Shown piece by piece: positions 34,145-42,426 of a DNA stretch of 64,000 nucleotides. Below the pieces are notes generated by a model that ran no database searches, had not been told where the DNA came from, and saw nothing but the letters and a program-made list of their open reading frames with translations. The position numbers and the translations under genes are program-made. Positions within the stretch are counted from its first letter, which is position 1, and each line of letters opens with the position of its first letter. Source of the stretch: an uncultured Aquimarina sp. (GTDB taxonomy: Bacteria > Bacteroidota > Bacteroidia > Flavobacteriales > Flavobacteriaceae); assembly GCF_947495315.1 (NCBI RefSeq), contig NZ_CANLYD010000005.1, forward strand, positions 347,868 through 411,867, read 5' to 3'.

Positions 34145-34179
34145 AAAAAAGTCTCCTGATATTTTCAGGAGACTTTTTT
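34145..34179. terminator. Bidirectional terminator of glnA(II)
   Basis: AAAAAAGTCTCCTGA (34145-34159) and TCAGGAGACTTTTTT (34165-34179) are perfect 15-bp arms with a five-base loop. Minus-strand transcripts from the glutamine synthetase reach it 40 bases after the stop. Confidence 0.9.
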
Positions 34180-34218
34180 GCGTTTAACAAGTTTTAGTTA
34201 GTTACTTGCTTCAAATCA

Positions 34219-35241
34219 TTATGCTGTAACTGCTGAAACATCTGCAGTTTTTACAGTTTTTACGATTCTAGCTGCAATTTTATAAGGATCACCATTAGAT
34301 GCAGGACGACGATCTTCTAACCATCCTTTCCATCCATTTTCTACGGTGATGATAGGTATTCTTATAGAAGCTCCTCTATCTGATATTCCATAAGAGAACT
34401 CATTGATAGATTGTGTTTCGTGTTCTCCTGTTAATCGTTGGTCATTAAATTCACCATAAACAGCGATATGTTCTTTAGTTACAGGTCTAAAAGCTTCACA
34501 AATAGTTTCATAAACTTCTTTAGATCCACAAGTTCTTAATATTTCATTAGAGAAATTGGCGTGCATACCAGAACCATTCCAGTCACCTTTTACTGGTTTA
34601 GGGTGGTATTCAATATAGTATCCGTATTTTTCTGTAAGTCTGTCTAATAAGTATCTGGCAACCCATATTTCGTCACCAGCTTTTTTAGCACCTTTAGAGA
34701 ATAATTGAAATTCCCACTGCCCACTAGCAACTTCCTGATTGATTCCTTCAAAATTAAGTCCGGCATCAATACATAGATCAGCATGCTCTTCTACAAAATC
34801 TCTACCGTGTGTGTTTCTACCACCAACAGAACAGTAATACATTCCTTGCGGTCCAGGATATCCACCAACAGGGAAACCTAAAGGTAACTGCGTATTTCTA
34901 TCCATAATAAAGTATTCTTGCTCGAAACCAAACCAGAAATCACCATCATCATCTATTGTCGCTCTTGCATTAGATTCGTGAGGAGTTCCATCAGCATTCA
35001 GAACTTCTGTCATTACTAAGTACCCGTTTCTTCTTGTTGGATCAGGGTAAATAGCTACAGGTTTTAATAAACAATCAGAAGAACCTCCTTCTGCTTGTCT
35101 TGTAGAACTACCGTCAAAAGACCATACAGGACAATCTTCAAGCTTTCCACTAAAATCATCTTCCACTTTTGTTTTACTTCTTAGATTAGCAGTTGGCTTA
35201 TAACCGTCTAACCAAATGTATTCTAATTTAGCTTTACTCAT
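34219..35241 (-). CDS. glnA: Glutamine synthetase, type II (eukaryotic-like)
   Basis: 340 residues, the short GSII length (GSI is ~470). VWSFDGSSTRQAEGGSSDCLLKPVAIYPDP is the GSII N-terminal motif, FGFEQEYF the metal site (residues ~104-111), and NGSGMHANFS the ATP/ammonium loop (residues ~222-231). The DRGASIRIP motif is present. It makes glutamine from glutamate, ATP and ammonium as a decamer. Divergent to GSIII at 35461, so the cell carries two unrelated-length synthetases under one control region. Confidence 0.95.
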   Translation of the reverse strand: MSKAKLEYIWLDGYKPTANLRSKTKVEDDFSGKLEDCPVWSFDGSSTRQAEGGSSDCLLKPVAIYPDPTRRNGYLVMTEVLNADGTPHESNARATIDDDGDFWFGFEQEYFIMDRNTQLPLGFPVGGYPGPQGMYYCSVGGRNTHGRDFVEEHADLCIDAGLNFEGINQEVASGQWEFQLFSKGAKKAGDEIWVARYLLDRLTEKYGYYIEYHPKPVKGDWNGSGMHANFSNEILRTCGSKEVYETICEAFRPVTKEHIAVYGEFNDQRLTGEHETQSINEFSYGISDRGASIRIPIITVENGWKGWLEDRRPASNGDPYKIAARIVKTVKTADVSAVTA

Positions 35242-35352
35242 AATTAATACTTTATAAATTGAACTCTTAAAGGTTTCAAAATTAGTTTTATTTTATGATA
35301 ACGGAAAAAAAATAGGGGGTCAAATGTGTTTTTTTTATCAATTTTTATCAAC

Positions 35353-35372
35353 ACCCTACTTTTTTGTAGGGT
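35353..35372. promoter_or_regulatory. Inverted repeat between the two glutamine synthetase genes
   Basis: ACCCTAC (35353-35359) and GTAGGGT (35366-35372) flank six T, and a T-rich stretch follows. It lies between the divergent GSII and GSIII starts, about 60 bases above the GSIII -7 box. It could be a shared operator or a transcription barrier between the two units. Confidence 0.45.
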
Positions 35373-35434
35373 ATTTTGGTTTTATTCTAATTTTTAAAGA
35401 GCATTTTTTTAATATTAACAATAAAAACTTCTTT

Positions 35435-35442
35435 TATATTTG
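35435..35442 (+). promoter_or_regulatory. -7 promoter box of glnN
   Basis: TATATTTG is an exact TAnnTTTG box. It covers a TTG at 35440 that could be mistaken for the start codon, and places transcription start near 35450, just before the ATG at 35461. Confidence 0.65.
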
Positions 35443-35460
35443 CAAAAAACTTACTCAATT

Positions 35461-37647
35461 ATGTCAACACTTAGATTCCAAGCATTAAAAGAAACCTTAA
35501 ATCGTAGTTCTGTGATAGTTACAGAGACTGAACGTCGATCTGTATTGTTTGGCGAAAATGTATTTAATCAGGCTACGATGCTTCAGTATTTAACTAAAGA
35601 CGCATATAATAGTGTAATGGATGCAATTGACCATGGAACTAAGATTGATAGAAGGATTGCTGATCAAATTGCATCATCAATGAAGGATTGGTCATTGGCT
35701 AAGGGGGTTACACATTATACGCATTGGTTTCAGCCGCTTACTGGTGCTACTGCAGAAAAGCACGATGCTTTTTTTGAAACGATAGGTAATGGTCAGGGTA
35801 TAGAAAAGTTTGGTGGAGGGCAATTAGTACAGCAGGAACCAGATGCTTCTTCTTTTCCTCATGGTGGTATTCGTAACACATTTGAAGCCAGAGGTTATAC
35901 TGCTTGGGATCCTACTTCTCCTGCATTTATTTATGGAACAACTTTGTGTATTCCTACAGTTTTTGTAGCATATACAGGTGAGGCTCTAGACTATAAGACT
36001 CCGTTACTAAGAGCGTTACATGCTGTGGATACTGCTGCAACAGCAGTTGCTAAGTATTTTGATAAAAATGTAAAAAAAGTAAACGCTTCACTTGGTTGGG
36101 AACAAGAATATTTTTTGATTGATAGAGCGCTTGTGGAATCTAGACCAGATCTTGTAATGACAGGAAGAACCTTATTGGGGCATTCTTCGGCAAAAGGTCA
36201 GCAGCTAGATGATCATTATTTTGGGAGTATTCCTAATAGAGCTTTGGCTTTTATGAGAGACTTAGAAGTAGAATGTATGCTGTTGGGGATTCCTGTGAAA
36301 ACTCGTCATAATGAGGTAGCTCCAAATCAGTTTGAGTTGGCACCTATTTACGAAGAAACAAACTTAGCAGTGGATCACAATTCTTTGTTAATGGATATTA
36401 TGGAAAAAGTAGCATCCAGACATAATCTAAAAGTATTACTACATGAAAAACCATTTGCAGGTGTAAATGGATCCGGTAAGCATAATAATTGGTCGCTAAG
36501 CACTAATACAGGTGTAAATTTATTGGGCCCTGGAAAAACACCTATGAGTAATCTTCAGTTTTTAACCTTTTTTATTAATACGATTAAAGCTATTAATGAA
36601 CACGAAGAATTAATGAGAGCCGGAATTGCTTCTGCAAGTAATGATCATCGTCTTGGTGCTAATGAAGCACCTCCTGCTATTATGTCCGTATTTATTGGAG
36701 AACAACTTACATCAGTGCTTAAAGAATTAGAAGGAGTTACGGATGGAAAATTATCCCCAAAAGAAAAAACGGATCTAAAACTTAATGTGGTAGGTAAAAT
36801 CCCTGAAATTTTATTAGATAATACAGATCGTAACAGAACATCGCCTTTTGCTTTTACAGGAAATAAGTTCGAATTCAGAGCGGTTGGCTCTAAGGCCAAT
36901 TGTGCGAATCCAATGACGATCTTAAATACTATAGTGGCAAAGCAGCTTGTGGAATTCAAAAAAGAGGTTGACAAGTTAATCGATAAGAAAAATTTAAAGA
37001 AAGACGAGGCCATTTTTAATGTATTAAGAGAATATATTAAGAAATCTAAGAACATTCTGTTTGAAGGTAATGGGTATGGAGAACAATGGGAGAAGGAAGC
37101 AAAAAAACGTGGTCTAAGTAATAATAAGACAACACCAGAGGCATTAAAAGCAAAGGTTTCTAAAAAGACATTGGATCTTTTTGAAGAAATGGGGGTAATG
37201 AATAAGATAGAAGCCGAAGCACGTTATGAAATAGAAATTGAAGAGTATGTAATGCGTATTCAGATAGAAGGCCGAGTATTAGGAGATATTGCCAGAAATC
37301 ATATTATACCAACTGCTATTAAATATCAGAATATGCTGATTAGTAATGTTTCAGGGTTAAAAAATCTTTATGAAAAGGATTTTAAAAAATATGCGAAAGA
37401 GCAGATGGAGATTATTGAGGAGATTTCTGAGCATATAGGTAAAATAAATACTAAAGTAAATGAGATGACAGCAGAACGCAGAAAAGCTAATAAATTAGAA
37501 GATGCTGAAAAAAAAGCTGCTGATTATTGTAATAAGGTAAAACCATTGTTTGATCAAATTAGATATAGTTGTGATAAATTAGAGCTATTGGTCGATGATG
37601 AATTATGGCCTTTAACTAAATATAGAGAGCTTCTTTTTACTAGATAG
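35461..37647 (+). CDS. glnN: Glutamine synthetase type III
   Basis: 728 residues from ATG 35461 (MSTLRFQALKETL), the length of Bacteroides GSIII; the upstream TTG lies inside the promoter box. GSIII hallmarks are FGENVFNQATM, the long insertion region, PFAGVNGSGKHNNWS (residues ~333-347) and SNDHRLGANEAPPAI. It assembles as a dodecamer of double hexamers and makes glutamine under nitrogen limitation. Antiparallel to the GSII gene with a 219-bp shared upstream region. Confidence 0.95.
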   Translation: MSTLRFQALKETLNRSSVIVTETERRSVLFGENVFNQATMLQYLTKDAYNSVMDAIDHGTKIDRRIADQIASSMKDWSLAKGVTHYTHWFQPLTGATAEKHDAFFETIGNGQGIEKFGGGQLVQQEPDASSFPHGGIRNTFEARGYTAWDPTSPAFIYGTTLCIPTVFVAYTGEALDYKTPLLRALHAVDTAATAVAKYFDKNVKKVNASLGWEQEYFLIDRALVESRPDLVMTGRTLLGHSSAKGQQLDDHYFGSIPNRALAFMRDLEVECMLLGIPVKTRHNEVAPNQFELAPIYEETNLAVDHNSLLMDIMEKVASRHNLKVLLHEKPFAGVNGSGKHNNWSLSTNTGVNLLGPGKTPMSNLQFLTFFINTIKAINEHEELMRAGIASASNDHRLGANEAPPAIMSVFIGEQLTSVLKELEGVTDGKLSPKEKTDLKLNVVGKIPEILLDNTDRNRTSPFAFTGNKFEFRAVGSKANCANPMTILNTIVAKQLVEFKKEVDKLIDKKNLKKDEAIFNVLREYIKKSKNILFEGNGYGEQWEKEAKKRGLSNNKTTPEALKAKVSKKTLDLFEEMGVMNKIEAEARYEIEIEEYVMRIQIEGRVLGDIARNHIIPTAIKYQNMLISNVSGLKNLYEKDFKKYAKEQMEIIEEISEHIGKINTKVNEMTAERRKANKLEDAEKKAADYCNKVKPLFDQIRYSCDKLELLVDDELWPLTKYRELLFTR

Positions 37648-37975
37648 GTAAGAATTAACTGACTAATAGTGTTTTTTGTTTTATTTTTAACAAAAAATTA
37701 ATATCTGTTAAACCCTTGACAAACCCATAGGAAATTACTGATTTTATGGGTTTTCCGTAATGCATTTTGTCGAATTCTTACGGAATTTCCAAAAATACCC
37801 TTAATGTTTTCATAAATTTGCAATGTCAGCAAAGGTCAATAGATTTTTTGCTAGATAACTCCCCCAGATTTTTTTAGAAAAGAGCGTTAGGTATAATTAT
37901 CTATCACTCCTTCGTACGCCCCAAAATGTTTAATACTTGAATTGAATTATTAATCAAATTTAATATATTTTACGT
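37648..37975. promoter_or_regulatory. glnN terminator region and curli operon promoter/leader
   Basis: AAACCCATA (37721-37729) with TATGGGTTT (37745-37753), and TTCCGTAA (37753-37760) with TTACGGAA (37778-37785), form two hairpins side by side that probably terminate glnN. An exact -7 box TAAATTTG is at 37813-37820, without a clear -33 TTG. Transcription would then start near 37828 and leave a leader of ~150 bases before the csgA-like ATG, long for this phylum and a candidate site for RNA-level control. Confidence 0.6.
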
Positions 37976-39166
37976 ATGAAAAAAGTAATTTTTAGTCTAG
38001 CAACTTTATTAAGCGCGTCAGTGATGGTTGCACAGTCGAACGTTAGTAGTGTTGATCAATCTGGTGATATGAATGCAGCCAATATTACACAGGTAGGTCT
38101 AGCAAATACTAATACAACAACTCAACTAGGAGCGGGGAATAATGCAGAAGCTATTCAAGGTAGTGATGCGTTTGCTTCTAGAAACGGAACTGTTACACAA
38201 ATGCAAACAGGTGATAAGAATACTGCTTTTGCTCAACACGAAGAGGATAGAAATGAAGTTTATCAGGTACAAGTAGGAAATGGGAATTCTGCTTCTGCTA
38301 CTCAAAACTTATTAAACTTTGGTGGAGATAATCTTTCAGAGCAGCTTCAAGAAGGTAACGGTAATGCCGCTACAATTTCTCAAGAAGGAGCGGGCTTCTT
38401 CGGAGATGGATCTTTAAACTATGCAGGTCAAGGTCAATTTGGAGATGCTAATACAGCAACAACATCTCAAGGTGGTGAAGAAAACTTTAGTTTAATCATT
38501 CAGGACGGTTCTTTTAATACTGCCTCAATGGCACAGGTTGGAGATGTTAATACAGCTGACCAAAGACAAACTGGAGAAGCTAATCTTGGTACTGGTGAGC
38601 AGTGGGGATCTAACAATCTATTGATTCAATCACAAAATGGTGGAGGTAACGTTGCTACTTCTCTTCAAGGTAGTAGTTTCTTTGACTCTAGAGGAGGTAT
38701 TGTAGATCAGTTTCAGTCTGGAGATGAGAATGAGGCGTATGCTCAACACGAAGAAGATAATAACATTATTGTTCAAACTCAGTTAGGTGATGGTAACTCT
38801 GCTTCTGCAACTCAGAACTTAGCTTTCTTTGGTGGAGAGAATCAAACACAACAATTCCAATCTGGTAATGGAAACGTTGCTACTGCATCTCAAGAAGGTG
38901 ACTTTGGTATCTTTGGAGAAAATAATTTAGTGCTTCAAGGACAGATTGGTGATGAAAACATTGCAGAATCTTTTCAAAATGGAGCTGGAAACATCAGTGA
39001 TATATTTCAAGTAGGAGATTCTAACTTTGCACAAGACATTCAGTTTGGTCAAGATAATACTACTTTTGTTACTCAAACAGGAGAATCTCATAGTAGTGTT
39101 ATCCTTCAAAGCGGAACAGGAAACGCTGCTGTGGTAACACAGACTGGTTCTGGAGGAGAGCTTTAA
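37976..39166 (+). CDS. csgA: CsgA-like curlin-repeat major amyloid subunit
   Basis: 396 residues with a signal peptide (cleaved after VMVAQ). The mature chain is built from about 16-18 curlin-type repeats of 20-25 residues with the core pattern Q.G..N.A...Q. An internal duplication of ~105 residues is visible: the block around residues 62-165 (GDKNTAFAQHEED, GNGNSASATQNL) recurs around 230-330 (GDENEAYAQHEED, GDGNSASATQNL). E. coli CsgA has five repeats, so this is a much larger fibre subunit. First gene of the csg operon; predicted to be secreted through CsgG and assembled outside the cell. Confidence 0.88.
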   Translation: MKKVIFSLATLLSASVMVAQSNVSSVDQSGDMNAANITQVGLANTNTTTQLGAGNNAEAIQGSDAFASRNGTVTQMQTGDKNTAFAQHEEDRNEVYQVQVGNGNSASATQNLLNFGGDNLSEQLQEGNGNAATISQEGAGFFGDGSLNYAGQGQFGDANTATTSQGGEENFSLIIQDGSFNTASMAQVGDVNTADQRQTGEANLGTGEQWGSNNLLIQSQNGGGNVATSLQGSSFFDSRGGIVDQFQSGDENEAYAQHEEDNNIIVQTQLGDGNSASATQNLAFFGGENQTQQFQSGNGNVATASQEGDFGIFGENNLVLQGQIGDENIAESFQNGAGNISDIFQVGDSNFAQDIQFGQDNTTFVTQTGESHSSVILQSGTGNAAVVTQTGSGGEL

Positions 39167-39189
39167 GAAATAATTTTAATATATTTGAG

Positions 39190-39226
39190 AGAGTTGCACT
39201 ATCTTTAAGGTAGTGTAACTCTTTTA
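39190..39226 (+). terminator. Attenuator-like hairpin between csgA and csgB
   Basis: AGAGTTGCACTA (39190-39201) pairs with TAGTGTAACTCT (39211-39222) over 12 bp with one G-U, followed by TTTT. The structure lies between the major and minor subunit genes. Partial termination here would give more csgA mRNA than csgB-G mRNA. Confidence 0.75.
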
Positions 39227-39248
39227 CTACTTTTAATACCTTTTATCA

Positions 39249-39764
39249 ATGAAAAAATATATCACACTTTGTGTTGTTGCTTCTATCTTATTATTTTTTG
39301 GAAATGCGTCTGCTCAAAACACAGAAAGTCAGGAGGAATCATTGGTAGAAAGTCAGGAGCGATTTATTACACTAAATCAATTGCAGAATAATACAGCGGT
39401 GCAAGTGGCTAGGGAGAATATGGCTGGAAATAATACCGTTTTTATTCAGCAGATTGGCACGGGTAACCAGATATTTTCTAATATTACAGCGCAATCATCG
39501 GATATTCGTTTAAGTCAAAATGGAGAACAAAACCTGATCGATATAAATGAAACATCCAAAGAAATAGAGAAGTTTATTACTCAGAACGGTAATAATAATA
39601 CAGTTACTGATTTTTCTTTTAACTCTGATATTTCAACTAGTTTAGAGATTCTTCAGGAAGGAGATAATCTTTCCTTTGAAAGATTCGGGAGTAATGAGTT
39701 ATCCAAAAACTTAAAGTTTAAAATGACCGGAAATGCTCGCACGATTATTGTTAGAAGTTTTTAA
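39249..39764 (+). CDS. csgB: CsgB-like minor curlin / nucleator
   Basis: 171 residues with a signal peptide (MKKYITLCVVASILLFFGNASAQ). Only four or five curlin-like repeats are seen (QQIGTGNQIFSNI, SQNGEQNLIDI, TQNGNNNTVTDF, LQEGDNLSF), and the C-terminus ends KFKMTGNARTIIVRSF, a basic, hydrophobic tail. That size and a basic tail recall CsgB, whose last repeat anchors the fibre to the surface. Second in the operon. Confidence 0.72.
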   Translation: MKKYITLCVVASILLFFGNASAQNTESQEESLVESQERFITLNQLQNNTAVQVARENMAGNNTVFIQQIGTGNQIFSNITAQSSDIRLSQNGEQNLIDINETSKEIEKFITQNGNNNTVTDFSFNSDISTSLEILQEGDNLSFERFGSNELSKNLKFKMTGNARTIIVRSF

Positions 39765-39785
39765 TAAAGTTTACTTGCTTGCTTT

Positions 39786-40511
39786 ATGAATTTTAAGCTG
39801 ATCATATTATTTCTTTTGGTATTTCAATTTTCAAATGGTCAGTTTACAAATACTGAGGTTGTTGCTAAAATTAAAACAGAGAGAATTGATGATATAGTTT
39901 CTGTCAGTGCTGAAGTTGCAAATTCTACAGAAGTTTATAAAAGTTTAAAATATATATATTCAATTTTTAGAACTGATTCGGATAATAATGTTACAAAAAA
40001 TAATCAAGAAGGTAGATTTACATTAGAAGCTAACGAGCAAAAGAATTTAGCTACCGTATCTGTGGGTATTGATGAGAGTGATAAAATTGTAATCCTTTTG
40101 TTGGTTTATGAAGAAGAAACAATTGTAGGTAAAGATCGTATCGCTTTTAATGAAGAAGCTAAGAAAAAGAAAAAAGAAGAAGAAGAATATACTGAGGATG
40201 ATGGTATAGAATTAAAAGGTATCGTTATCGAAGAAACAAAGACAAAACCGGGGAAAGATTTTTACGAATTCTTTTATAATTCATATACATTAAACAGGAT
40301 AAATGGTTCTAAAATAGTTGGAGTTTATGAAAAGCTTAGCTTTGGTAGAAGTACTATTATTCAAGTTAAAATAGAAGATAAAGTCATTCACGAATTTCTT
40401 GGGAAACCGGATATAGAATACTTAGAGCAAATGTCTAAAGTTGCAATACGTAGAGTGTATAAATATTTTAAAGATCTAAAGAAACAAAAGAGAGATATTT
40501 TTCAGTATTAA
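39786..40511 (+). CDS. csgE: CsgE curli export factor with an N-terminal CsgH-like domain
   Basis: 241 residues. The signal peptide ends near FSNGQ (~19). Residues ~22-122 are a beta-sandwich-like domain with SVSAEVANSTEVYKSLKYIYSI, EGRFTLEANEQKNLATVSVGI and VILLLVYEEETIVGKDRIAF, the pattern of CsgH-type amyloid-inhibiting chaperones. A Lys/Glu-rich linker (~123-140) leads to a CsgE domain (GKDFYEFFYNSYTLNR...IIQVKIEDKVIHEFLGKPDIEYLEQMSKVAIRRVY). CsgE caps the CsgG channel in the periplasm. The CsgH assignment is inference from pattern only. Confidence 0.78.
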   Translation: MNFKLIILFLLVFQFSNGQFTNTEVVAKIKTERIDDIVSVSAEVANSTEVYKSLKYIYSIFRTDSDNNVTKNNQEGRFTLEANEQKNLATVSVGIDESDKIVILLLVYEEETIVGKDRIAFNEEAKKKKKEEEEYTEDDGIELKGIVIEETKTKPGKDFYEFFYNSYTLNRINGSKIVGVYEKLSFGRSTIIQVKIEDKVIHEFLGKPDIEYLEQMSKVAIRRVYKYFKDLKKQKRDIFQY

Positions 40512-40529
40512 TTACTTATTCTAAAAATA

Positions 40530-40937
40530 ATGAAGTCAATCATAATAACTATTATACTCATTTTCTCCGCTTATCAATATGGCTTTGGACAAGATTTAGT
40601 GTATAGACCAACAAATCCTGCTTTTGGAGGAGATACATTTAATTATCAATGGTTATTAAGCTCTGCTGAAGCTCAGAATACGTTCACGGATGATAATGAT
40701 CCAAATGCAGATGATAGATCCGAACTAGAACGATTTACAGAAAGCCTTAATAATCAGTTGTTAAGTCAGATATCAAGAACTTTATTTAATGAACAATTCG
40801 GACAAGAAGGTCTTACAGAAGGAACCTTTAGTTTTGGAACATTGTTTATAGAGATTTTTCCATCTGGTGAAGGTTTGGTGATTAATATTTTGGACACCAG
40901 TACAGGAGATCAATCTCAAGTAATAATTCCTAATTAA
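40530..40937 (+). CDS. csgF: CsgF curli assembly protein
   Basis: 135 residues. Signal peptide, then QDLVYRPTNPAFGGDTFNYQWLLSSAEAQN, which matches the CsgF N-terminal peptide (FRNPNFGGNPxxGxxLLxxAxAQN) that inserts into the CsgG pore as a second constriction. The rest contains LERFTESLNNQLLSQIS and a beta C-terminal part. It links CsgG to the nucleator on the surface. Confidence 0.9.
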   Translation: MKSIIITIILIFSAYQYGFGQDLVYRPTNPAFGGDTFNYQWLLSSAEAQNTFTDDNDPNADDRSELERFTESLNNQLLSQISRTLFNEQFGQEGLTEGTFSFGTLFIEIFPSGEGLVINILDTSTGDQSQVIIPN

Positions 40938-40943
40938 TTTTTA

Positions 40944-42419
40944 ATGCGTCATAAGTTTTATCAAGTAATTCTAGTAATTTCTTGTACAATATTGTTGTCT
41001 GGATGTGGTACCTATTTTAATCAACCCATCACAATAGAACAGGCACGAATCGGTGAAGACACACGATTTACCAAATCTTTAAGAAATTTTCCTCGCCCAA
41101 TTGAGCCAGTAGTGGTTGGTGTTTATAAATTTAGAGACCAAACTGGTCAATATAAACCCACGGAGGCAGGTAGTACTTTTAGTACAGCAGTTACACAAGG
41201 AGCAACCACTATTTTGATTAAAGCCTTAGAGGACTCTAAGTGGTTTGTGCCAATTGAAAGAGAAAATTTAAGTAATCTTTTGAATGAACGAAATATTATA
41301 CGTTCAACCAGAAAAGAATATAGAAAAAATAAAAATCCAAATGAGCCTCAATTACCTCCATTATTATATGCCGGGATTATTCTAGAAGGAGGAATCGTGT
41401 CATACGATTCTAATATCATAACAGGTGGACTTGGTGCAAGATATTTTGGAATTGGTGGTTCTACTCAGTATAGACAAGATAGGATAACAGTTTATTTAAG
41501 AGCTGTATCTACATCAAGTGGTAAGATCTTGAAAACCGTATATGTGTCTAAAACTATATTATCACAAGCGTTAGATGCAAGTTTCTTTAGATATGTAAAA
41601 TTTAGCAGATTATTAGAAGCTGAAACTGGTTTCACAAAAAATGAACCAGGACAGATTGCGGTTTCTGAAGCTATTGAAAAAGCTGTAGAGGCTTTAATAA
41701 TAGAAGGGATAGAAGATAAACTATGGAGTTCTAAAGCTGAACCAGAAAAAATAAATGCATTAGTAGCGGATTATAATGCAGATAAAAATGAGGCTCAAAA
41801 TACAGGGCTTTATGAGCGTTATTTCAAAGAAAGACGAGGAGAAAAGGCAGTTTTTGCCAATGGAGGATTGGCATTGATGAGCGGTGACTATAACAATGCA
41901 GATTTATCGTATTCTGCCAGAATAGGAGGAAAGTGGTATTTCAATCCATATCTAAATGCTAATGCAAGTCTTAGTAAATTTCAGTTGAGAAATGAAGGCG
42001 CTTTTTCTGAAGGATTTAATGCGATAGATGTAAATGCAGAATTGACACTCTTACCTTTCGAAAAATTGACTCCCTTCTTTTTTGGAGGAATGGGAACTGT
42101 AAATAGCGATGATTTTGACAGAACTTTCTTTAAGTTTCAGTACGGAGGTGGGGTTGAGTACCTGGTTTCTGAGCATATAGGTGTTTCCTTAAATGCAACA
42201 CATAACCTTGTTCTGGGAGATAAACTGGATAATGTTACACAAGGTAAACGAGATGATCAGTATTTTAATTTCTCTTTGGGCTTAAACTGGTATTTCAAAA
42301 ATCCTTTAAAAATGGATAAAGAGCTCCGTAAACAAAAACGTAGAGAACAAAAAGAACTCAGAAAGCTTAAAAAAAGAAATCGAAAAGTAATTGAAAATGG
42401 TGATGCTCCAAAAGGATAA
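40944..42419 (+). CDS. csgG: CsgG curli secretion pore with a C-terminal beta-barrel extension
   Basis: 491 residues; E. coli CsgG has 277. Lipobox LLSGC (Cys ~21). The CsgG core spans ~22-270 with VVVGVYKFRDQTGQYKP, WFVPIERENLSNLLNERNIIR, YAGIILEGGIVSYDSN and the pore hairpins. After residue ~295 a second domain of alternating beta strands (GGLALMSGDYN, FFFGGMGTVNSDDFDR, FQYGGGVEYLVSEHIGV, FSLGLNWYF) looks like a small OmpA/OMP-type barrel, followed by a Lys/Arg-rich tail. It starts six bases after csgF. Confidence 0.88.
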   Translation: MRHKFYQVILVISCTILLSGCGTYFNQPITIEQARIGEDTRFTKSLRNFPRPIEPVVVGVYKFRDQTGQYKPTEAGSTFSTAVTQGATTILIKALEDSKWFVPIERENLSNLLNERNIIRSTRKEYRKNKNPNEPQLPPLLYAGIILEGGIVSYDSNIITGGLGARYFGIGGSTQYRQDRITVYLRAVSTSSGKILKTVYVSKTILSQALDASFFRYVKFSRLLEAETGFTKNEPGQIAVSEAIEKAVEALIIEGIEDKLWSSKAEPEKINALVADYNADKNEAQNTGLYERYFKERRGEKAVFANGGLALMSGDYNNADLSYSARIGGKWYFNPYLNANASLSKFQLRNEGAFSEGFNAIDVNAELTLLPFEKLTPFFFGGMGTVNSDDFDRTFFKFQYGGGVEYLVSEHIGVSLNATHNLVLGDKLDNVTQGKRDDQYFNFSLGLNWYFKNPLKMDKELRKQKRREQKELRKLKKRNRKVIENGDAPKG

Positions 42420-42426
42420 AACCCTG

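Noticed and set aside
35440..35460. TTG start for glnN at 35440
   Set aside because: The TTG is part of the -7 promoter box, so it cannot be translated from this transcript; ATG 35461 fits the family start.
37976..39166. CRISPR-like or tandem DNA repeat
   Set aside because: The periodicity is at protein level (curlin repeats); the DNA repeats are diverged and have no spacer structure.
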